NCBI GenBank assembly: GCA_947168785.1
Contig: CAMVNL010000044.1
Location: forward strand, 1 to 9,867
Length of the DNA: 9,867 nucleotides
Reading direction: 5' to 3'
From: an uncultured Clostridia bacterium
Lineage (GTDB): Bacteria > Bacillota > Clostridia > Oscillospirales > Acutalibacteraceae
Of this stretch, positions 5,097 through 9,867 are shown one piece after another (position 1 is the stretch's first letter; the number at the start of each line of letters is the position of its first letter). A program made the translations under genes and the position numbers. The notes under the pieces were generated by a model. It made no database searches. It saw only the letters and a program-made list of their open reading frames with translations, and was not told the DNA's origin.

Positions 5097-7688
5097 ATGA
5101 AGAAAAAAATCATTTCCGTCATGTTAACGCTTTCCCTGCTGGCGGGCAGCCTGCTCTGCTTTTCCGTCGGCGCGGGCGCGGTGTATTACAGCGAGGGGCA
5201 GAAGATCGCCCGGGTGATCACCGACGAGGGCCTTGTGCTGTTGAAAAACGAAAACGAAGCCCTGCCCATCGCTCCCGGCGCGTCCGTCGCGCTGTTCGGC
5301 GACGCCCAGCGAATGGGCCCCAAGGACGAGGATTTCTGGAACAAGCGGGGTTACATCGCTTACGGCTACGGCTCCGAATCCCAGGCCGGCGACTTCGGCG
5401 ACAAAGCGATCGACCCGCTGGAGGCGCTGCTGCAGGCTGAAAAGAACGGGGAGGTCACCCTTTATCATCCCACCAGCGACAAGTACGTGGACGCCCTGAT
5501 GCGGGGCGAGACCTATATCCCCACCGACGCGGACGTGAAGGCGGCCGCGAAGAAGGCGTCCACCGCCGTGTGCTTTTTCAGCCGCTGGGGCGGCGAGGCG
5601 TTTGACGTCAGCCGCGCCGACTGGTACCTGCGGGACTATGAAAAGGCCCTGCTGACCCAGCTGACGGCTTCCTTTGAAAAGGTCGTTGTGGTGCTCAACA
5701 CCCCCTGCGTCGTCGACACCTCCTGGGCCAAGGACGAGATCGACGGCATCCACGTGGACGCGGTGCTGTACGTGGGCTATACCGGTATGCAGGGCGGTCT
5801 CGGCATCGCGGACGTGCTGCTGGGCCGTGTCAACCCCTCCGGCAAGACCCACGACACCTGGGCGAAGGACCTGACGGATTATCCCACCACCGCAGGCTGG
5901 GACCGGCAGCATCAGGCCTATACCGAGGATATCTTCGTGGGCTACCGCTGGTTTGAGACCTTCGACCCCGCCTATGAGACCGTCAACTACGAATTCGGCT
6001 ACGGCCTTTCCTATACCACCTTCAATATTGAAACGAAAAACTTTTCCTATGACGGCAAGAGCGTGACGATGGAAGCCGTCGTCACCAACACGGGCAGCGT
6101 CCCCGGCAAAGAGGTCGTGCAGTTGTACGTCGCCGCGCCCCAGGGCGTGCTGGGCAAGGCGGCCAAGTCCCTCTGCGATTACGCCAAGACGAAAACCCTG
6201 GCCCCCGGCGAATCCCAGACCCTGACTCTCTCCGCCGCCATGGCGGATCTGGCCTCCTTCGACGATCTGGGCAAGACCGGCCACAAGTCCGCTTTCGTGC
6301 TGGAAGAGGGCGACTACCGCTTCCTGGCGGGCGACTCCGTCCGCAACGTGCGCGAGGCGGGCGTCGCGACCGTCGACGCGCTGACCGTCGTGGAGCAGCT
6401 CTCCTCCCTCTGCCCCACCAACCTTGAAAAACGCATTCTGGCGGACGGCACCTATGAGACGTTGCCGGTGCGGGAATCGGCGCAGAACTACGTCCACACA
6501 GAGCCTTATAAGCAGAACGTGGAAAAGAGCCCGGTCCTCGTCGGCCGCCGCCTGTCGGAGGTCGTCTTCGGCACGATTACCATGGACGAATATCTCTCCC
6601 AGTGGAGCGATAAAGAGCTGGCCACCTTCTTTGTCTCCTACGACCAGAACCAGGTGGGCTGCAGCGACGCGCTCTGCGCCAAATACGGCCTTAACCGCTT
6701 CTCTCAGGGCGACGGCGGCATGGGCCTGTGCTTTATGGGCACCGCCTATCCCTGCAGCGCCATCCTGGCCTCCACCTGGAACGACGACCTGATCGAGGCC
6801 TTCGGCCTGCTGCTGGGGGCGGAGCTTTACAAGAACAACGTGGGCATGTGGCTCGGCCCGCCCGTCAACATGCGCCGCAACCCGCTGGCCGGCCGGAACC
6901 TGGAATACTACTCCGAGGACCCCTACGTGACGGGCCGCATGGCCACCATCATCATCAAGGGCGTACAGCGCAACGGCGTGGCGGTGTGCATCAAGCACCT
7001 GATCTGCAACGAAAAAGAAGGGGGCAAGATCTGGAGCGACTCTCAGGTCTCCGAGCGCGCCCTGCGCGAGATCTACCTCAAGCCCTTTGAAATGGGCATC
7101 AAAGAGGGCCACGCCGAGGGCATCATGACCTCTTACAACGTGATGAACGGCCTGCCCACCTCCGAAAACGCCGACCTGCTCCGGGGCATCGTCCGGGGCG
7201 AGTGGGGCTATGAGGGCTTCATCACCACCGACTGGGGCAACGCAAAGGATCAGGTGCGTGAGATCAACGCCTCCAACAACGTCCATACCCCCTACGACCA
7301 CTGCGACATCAACCGCATCTATGACGCTATCGACAGCGGCGAGATCACCCGCGCCACGCTGGAAGAGGGCGCGAAGCAGATCCTCTGGACGCTGGTGCGC
7401 ACCCCCCGGTATTACCGGGCCAACACCTGCGCCCTGCCCTGCCAATATGACGAATACGGCCGCTGCACCGTCTGCCACAGCCCCGACCCCGCCGTCCGGC
7501 AGACCCTTGCCAAGCGCCTGGCGGAGCTGGTTCCCGAAGCGGACCTCGACAGCGTGTTCACCCGCTTCGATTATCCCGGCGTCAAAGACTTCTTCGCCCG
7601 CAATACCGAAAGCTTCTGCGCGGAGATCATGGCGTTCTTCAAGGCGATCTTCAACTTCTTCACCCAGATATTCGGCCGGATCGTCTGA
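5097..7688 (+). CDS. exported GH3 glycoside hydrolase with reversed domain order
   Basis: This 863-residue protein is a GH3 beta-glycosidase (beta-glucosidase- or xylosidase-like). Domains run opposite to the usual order: signal peptide (1-28, likely cut after GAGA), alpha/beta-sandwich domain (about 33-310, starting EGLVLLKNE and ending FGYGLSYTTF), Fn3-like domain (about 318-415), then the TIM barrel (about 495-770). The barrel has GPPVNMRRNPLAGRNLEYYS at 587-606, the KH pair 633-634, VSERALREIYLKPFE at 651-665, and the nucleophile D712 in TTDWGN. E167 in GGEAFD is a candidate acid/base. Reversed GH3 enzymes are known from rumen clostridia such as Ruminococcus albus and Butyrivibrio. After the barrel come four cysteines (C778, C782, C790, C793) and a tail at about 844-863 with the motif FFKAIFNFFTQIFG. 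AGAGGGA lies 8 nt before the ATG. It is followed after 42 nt by the second exported glycosidase. The exact substrate is not known. Confidence 0.92.
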   Translation: MKKKIISVMLTLSLLAGSLLCFSVGAGAVYYSEGQKIARVITDEGLVLLKNENEALPIAPGASVALFGDAQRMGPKDEDFWNKRGYIAYGYGSESQAGDFGDKAIDPLEALLQAEKNGEVTLYHPTSDKYVDALMRGETYIPTDADVKAAAKKASTAVCFFSRWGGEAFDVSRADWYLRDYEKALLTQLTASFEKVVVVLNTPCVVDTSWAKDEIDGIHVDAVLYVGYTGMQGGLGIADVLLGRVNPSGKTHDTWAKDLTDYPTTAGWDRQHQAYTEDIFVGYRWFETFDPAYETVNYEFGYGLSYTTFNIETKNFSYDGKSVTMEAVVTNTGSVPGKEVVQLYVAAPQGVLGKAAKSLCDYAKTKTLAPGESQTLTLSAAMADLASFDDLGKTGHKSAFVLEEGDYRFLAGDSVRNVREAGVATVDALTVVEQLSSLCPTNLEKRILADGTYETLPVRESAQNYVHTEPYKQNVEKSPVLVGRRLSEVVFGTITMDEYLSQWSDKELATFFVSYDQNQVGCSDALCAKYGLNRFSQGDGGMGLCFMGTAYPCSAILASTWNDDLIEAFGLLLGAELYKNNVGMWLGPPVNMRRNPLAGRNLEYYSEDPYVTGRMATIIIKGVQRNGVAVCIKHLICNEKEGGKIWSDSQVSERALREIYLKPFEMGIKEGHAEGIMTSYNVMNGLPTSENADLLRGIVRGEWGYEGFITTDWGNAKDQVREINASNNVHTPYDHCDINRIYDAIDSGEITRATLEEGAKQILWTLVRTPRYYRANTCALPCQYDEYGRCTVCHSPDPAVRQTLAKRLAELVPEADLDSVFTRFDYPGVKDFFARNTESFCAEIMAFFKAIFNFFTQIFGRIV

Positions 7689-7730
7689 CCGCTGCGCTCT
7701 GCGGGCCGCACCCGATAAGGAGACCATGTT

Positions 7731-9338
7731 ATGCTGAAAAAAATCATTGCCTTCGTCGTCAGCACCTGCCTGACGCTGGCCTTTACCCTGAACCGGGCGA
7801 TCACCGGGGAAAACAACCCCTACCATGAAATGACGATCAGCGAGAATCGCTTCGCCGCCGAAAACTCCTTCATTTCCCAGAAGCGGGAGCGCAAAAAGCT
7901 GCCCACCTTCGAGCAGGAGCGGGAGAACCTCCCGAAGCCCGTGTGGGACGGCCACCAGGACGCCATCGACTGCTACTACAAGGCGTGGGAGATCGCCTTC
8001 GGCAACCTGCGCAGACCGGCGCTGACCTCCGGCTTCGTCTCCAACTATATTGATACCGCCTTCAACGGCGAGATCTTCATGTGGGATTCCGTCTTTATCC
8101 TCATGTTCGGCCGTTACGGCTCCCGGTCCTTCAATTTTCAGGGGACTCTGGATAACTTCTATTCCCATCAGTACAAGGACGGCTATATCTGCCGGGAGAT
8201 GGAGCAGGCCACCTGCAAGGAGGCCTTTACCCGGTTCGATCCCTCCGCCACCGGCCCGGACGTGATGGCCTGGAGCGAGTGGGAATATTACAAAAACTTC
8301 GGCGATACCGAGCGGCTGGCCCGGGTTTTCCCCTGCCTCATGGCCTACCATGAGTGGATGCGGGAATTCCATACCTGGCGGGACGGCACCTACTGGTCCA
8401 GCGGCCTCGGCTGCGGCATGGATAACCTGCCCCGTCAGCAGGAGGGCTACAACGTGGCCAACTCCCACGGCCATATGGTCTGGATCGACGCCTGCATGCA
8501 GGAGCTGATGAACTGCCGCATCCTCACCGAAATGGCGAAGGTGCTGGGCCGGGAGGCGGATACCGTCGAATTGCAGGAAGAGCGCGAAATGCTGTTGAAC
8601 GTGGTCAACGACAAGCTGTGGGACGACGAGACCGCCTTCTATTACGACCAGTGGCGTAACGGCGAGCTGAACTACGTCAAGCACCTGGGCGCCTACTGGG
8701 CGCTGCTGGCGGAGGCCGTCAGCGAAGAGAACGCCGACCGGTTCATCGCCCACCTGACCAACGAGAACGAATTCGCCACCCCCTGTATGCTGCCGGCGCT
8801 TTCCGTCGATCACCCCGCCTTCCAGGCGGACGGCGGCTATTGGTGCGGCGGCGTATGGGCCCCTACCAACTATATGGTTCTGCGGGGCCTCGACCAGTAC
8901 GGCCGGTACGATCTTTCCTACAAAATCGGCCGCAATTATCTCGACAACGTGGTTTCCGTGTTCAACGACACGGGCACCGTCTTTGAGAACTACTCCCCCA
9001 TGCCGGGGGAGGACGGCAAGCCCCGGCAGGGCAGCATCGCCCGGTCCGACTTCGTGGGCTGGACCGGCATCGTGCCCATCAGCGTGCTGTTTGAATACGT
9101 CTTCGGCCTCAAGCCGGACGCGGGCAGCAACACCGTCCGCTGGAATATCGACCTGACGGACCGCTTCGGCGTGGAGAACTATCCCTTCGGCCCGGAGGCC
9201 ACCCTGTCGCTGCTGTGTGAGGAACGCGGCAGCACGGCGGAGGAGCCCCGGGTGACGATCACCTCCGATCGCCCCGTCACCGTGGAGATCTACTGGGACG
9301 AGGGCCGCCAGTCGAAAACCGTCGCAGCAGTAAACTGA
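7731..9338 (+). CDS. (alpha/alpha)6 glycosidase of the GH63/MGH1-like group, probably exported
   Basis: This 535-residue protein resembles the six-hairpin glycosidases of the trehalase/GH63/mannosylglycerate-hydrolase type. Recognisable motifs are FNGEIFMWDSVF (111-122), SGLGCGMDNLPR (224-235) with D231 as likely general acid, GGYWCGGVWAPTNY (368-381), FENYSP (418-423) with E419 as likely general base, and FVGWTGIVPISVLFEYVFGL near 441-460. A short beta segment ends the protein. The N-terminus (MLKKIIAFVVSTCLTLAFTL) looks like a signal peptide or membrane anchor, but no clear AxA cleavage site follows, and C13 lacks a good lipobox. AAGGAG lies 8 nt before the ATG at 7731. The 42-nt gap to the GH3 gene shows no terminator, so the two are probably one operon and act on the same glycan outside the membrane. 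Substrate and exact CAZy family cannot be fixed from the sequence; trehalase-like is an alternative name. Confidence 0.82.
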   Translation: MLKKIIAFVVSTCLTLAFTLNRAITGENNPYHEMTISENRFAAENSFISQKRERKKLPTFEQERENLPKPVWDGHQDAIDCYYKAWEIAFGNLRRPALTSGFVSNYIDTAFNGEIFMWDSVFILMFGRYGSRSFNFQGTLDNFYSHQYKDGYICREMEQATCKEAFTRFDPSATGPDVMAWSEWEYYKNFGDTERLARVFPCLMAYHEWMREFHTWRDGTYWSSGLGCGMDNLPRQQEGYNVANSHGHMVWIDACMQELMNCRILTEMAKVLGREADTVELQEEREMLLNVVNDKLWDDETAFYYDQWRNGELNYVKHLGAYWALLAEAVSEENADRFIAHLTNENEFATPCMLPALSVDHPAFQADGGYWCGGVWAPTNYMVLRGLDQYGRYDLSYKIGRNYLDNVVSVFNDTGTVFENYSPMPGEDGKPRQGSIARSDFVGWTGIVPISVLFEYVFGLKPDAGSNTVRWNIDLTDRFGVENYPFGPEATLSLLCEERGSTAEEPRVTITSDRPVTVEIYWDEGRQSKTVAAVN

Positions 9339-9367
9339 TACACAATTAGCGCCTTTATTCGGAAATA

Positions 9368-9407
9368 AACAGCAAGGATCCCTGAACGAACGGGGATCCT
9401 TGTTGTT
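9368..9407. terminator. bidirectional intrinsic terminator between convergent genes
   Basis: CAAGGATCCC (9373-9382) pairs perfectly with GGGATCCTTG (9393-9402). The stem extends outward by five more pairs, one of them G-T, to 9368 and 9407. The plus side continues with TATCTTATG and the minus side with TATTTCC, so neither has a long T-run. Its position, 29 nt after the glycosidase stop and 18 nt after the fucosidase stop, fits a shared terminator. Its 3' arm is nearly the same as that of the terminator at 2102-2115. Confidence 0.7.
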
Positions 9408-9425
9408 ATCTTATGCTGTTATTCT

Positions 9426-9867
9426 TCAATAGACGCACACGTCCCGCAGGACGGGAATATCGGCGGAGTCCGTGATCTCCACTGCGACACGGGAGGCGGT
9501 CAGGTTTTTGAAGAGAACGATCCGCTTGTGGCCGACGCAGGCGCTCTCATAGACCGGATTGCTGTCCGCAAGGATACGGAAGCCCCGGATGCGCTGTCCT
9601 TCGGCGATCTCCTCCCGCAGCACCACGTATTTGACTTGCTGCGGCTCTTTCAATATGATCTCACAACGGCCATCCGACAAAGCAGGATGGTCGAGACATA
9701 CTTTCGGCGTGCCGAAGGTCTCCCGGATCAGCTTCCCGAAGGCCCGGAACTGCTCCTCGTCCTGAAAATCCCCGTCCCGGCTGATGGCCATGCCCAGCAG
9801 CAAGTTGGAATTGCGCCCCACGGAGCGGATATAGCAATCCAAGAGCTGTTCCGGCGTGTAGCGCAGG
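9426..9867 (-). CDS. alpha-L-fucosidase (GH29), C-terminal part only; 5' end outside the window
   Basis: About 146 residues are visible, open at the window edge; codons continue past the internal TTG at 9842 (LRYTPEQLLDCYIRSVGRN), so this is not a start. The first part, PEQLLDCYIRSVGRNSNLLL, matches the end of the GH29 catalytic barrel, where the family usually reads GNLLLNxGP; here it is NLLLGMAISRDG. The rest is the C-terminal beta-sandwich typical of GH29: VKYVVLREEIAEGQRIRGF, then VGHKRIVLFKNLTASRVAVEITDS and a closing VCVY. GH29 enzymes release alpha-linked L-fucose. The catalytic residues and any signal peptide lie outside the window, so activity and location cannot be judged. It converges on the (alpha/alpha)6 glycosidase gene and shares a terminator with it. 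Confidence 0.88.
   Translation of the reverse strand, partial: LRYTPEQLLDCYIRSVGRNSNLLLGMAISRDGDFQDEEQFRAFGKLIRETFGTPKVCLDHPALSDGRCEIILKEPQQVKYVVLREEIAEGQRIRGFRILADSNPVYESACVGHKRIVLFKNLTASRVAVEITDSADIPVLRDVCVY

Noticed and set aside
7767..7769. Lipoprotein cysteine in the (alpha/alpha)6 enzyme
   Set aside because: C13 follows V-S-T, which is a poor lipobox, and only 12 residues precede it, too few for a normal lipoprotein signal.
5124..8813. Open frame of 1229 codons on the minus strand
   Set aside because: It lies antisense to two well-supported glycosidase genes, crosses the gap between them, has repetitive Gly/Val/His/Gln-rich composition and no recognisable domain. Long antisense frames are expected where GC-rich codon bias avoids the codons that give reverse stops.
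9426..9842. Complete small gene starting at the TTG at 9842
   Set aside because: The frame stays open to the window edge with GH29-like residues (YTPEQLL), so this is the end of a longer fucosidase gene.

Overview
The window looks like a carbohydrate-degradation locus from a GC-rich member of the Bacillota, probably a gut-type clostridium. Support for this comes from strong GGAGG-type ribosome binding sites, a textbook SigA-like promoter (TTGACC, 17-nt spacer, TATAAT), a half-size CHR transporter pair as found in Bacillus, and a secreted protein with a phenylalanine-rich amphipathic C-terminal tail. No SusC/SusD pair is present, which argues against Bacteroidota. The placement is inferred from style, not from a marker gene.

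Layout: (1) 87-1886, plus strand, a cytoplasmic GH127-type (DUF1680) beta-L-arabinofuranosidase-like enzyme behind a short AT-rich leader. (2) 1887-2153, an intergenic stretch rich in inverted repeats, ending in a strong terminator for the opposite strand. (3) 2154-4793, minus strand, three genes transcribed from a promoter at 4885-4913: two half-size CHR (chromate/sulfate-type) transporter subunits overlapping by 4 nt, then, 172 nt downstream, a type I formylglycine sulfatase without a signal peptide. (4) 4794-5096, a divergent control region with that promoter, a near-perfect inverted repeat in its leader, and direct repeats in front of the plus-strand operon. (5) 5097-9338, plus strand, two adjacent genes for exported glycosidases: a GH3 enzyme with reversed domain order and a six-hairpin (alpha/alpha)6 glycosidase of the GH63/MGH1-like group. 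(6) 9368-9407, a hairpin terminator shared by convergent genes. (7) 9426 to the window end, minus strand, the C-terminal part of a GH29 alpha-L-fucosidase running off the edge.

Taken together, the genes suggest use of a branched, possibly sulfated glycan carrying beta-glycosyl, L-arabinofuranosyl and fucosyl residues. The GH3 and (alpha/alpha)6 enzymes would act outside the membrane, and the GH127-type enzyme and sulfatase inside on imported fragments. The CHR pair could move the sulfate released by the sulfatase or its toxic analogue chromate; this is inference from proximity. No sugar importer, regulator or sulfatase-maturing enzyme lies in the window. No tRNA, rRNA, CRISPR array, transposase or phage gene was seen.
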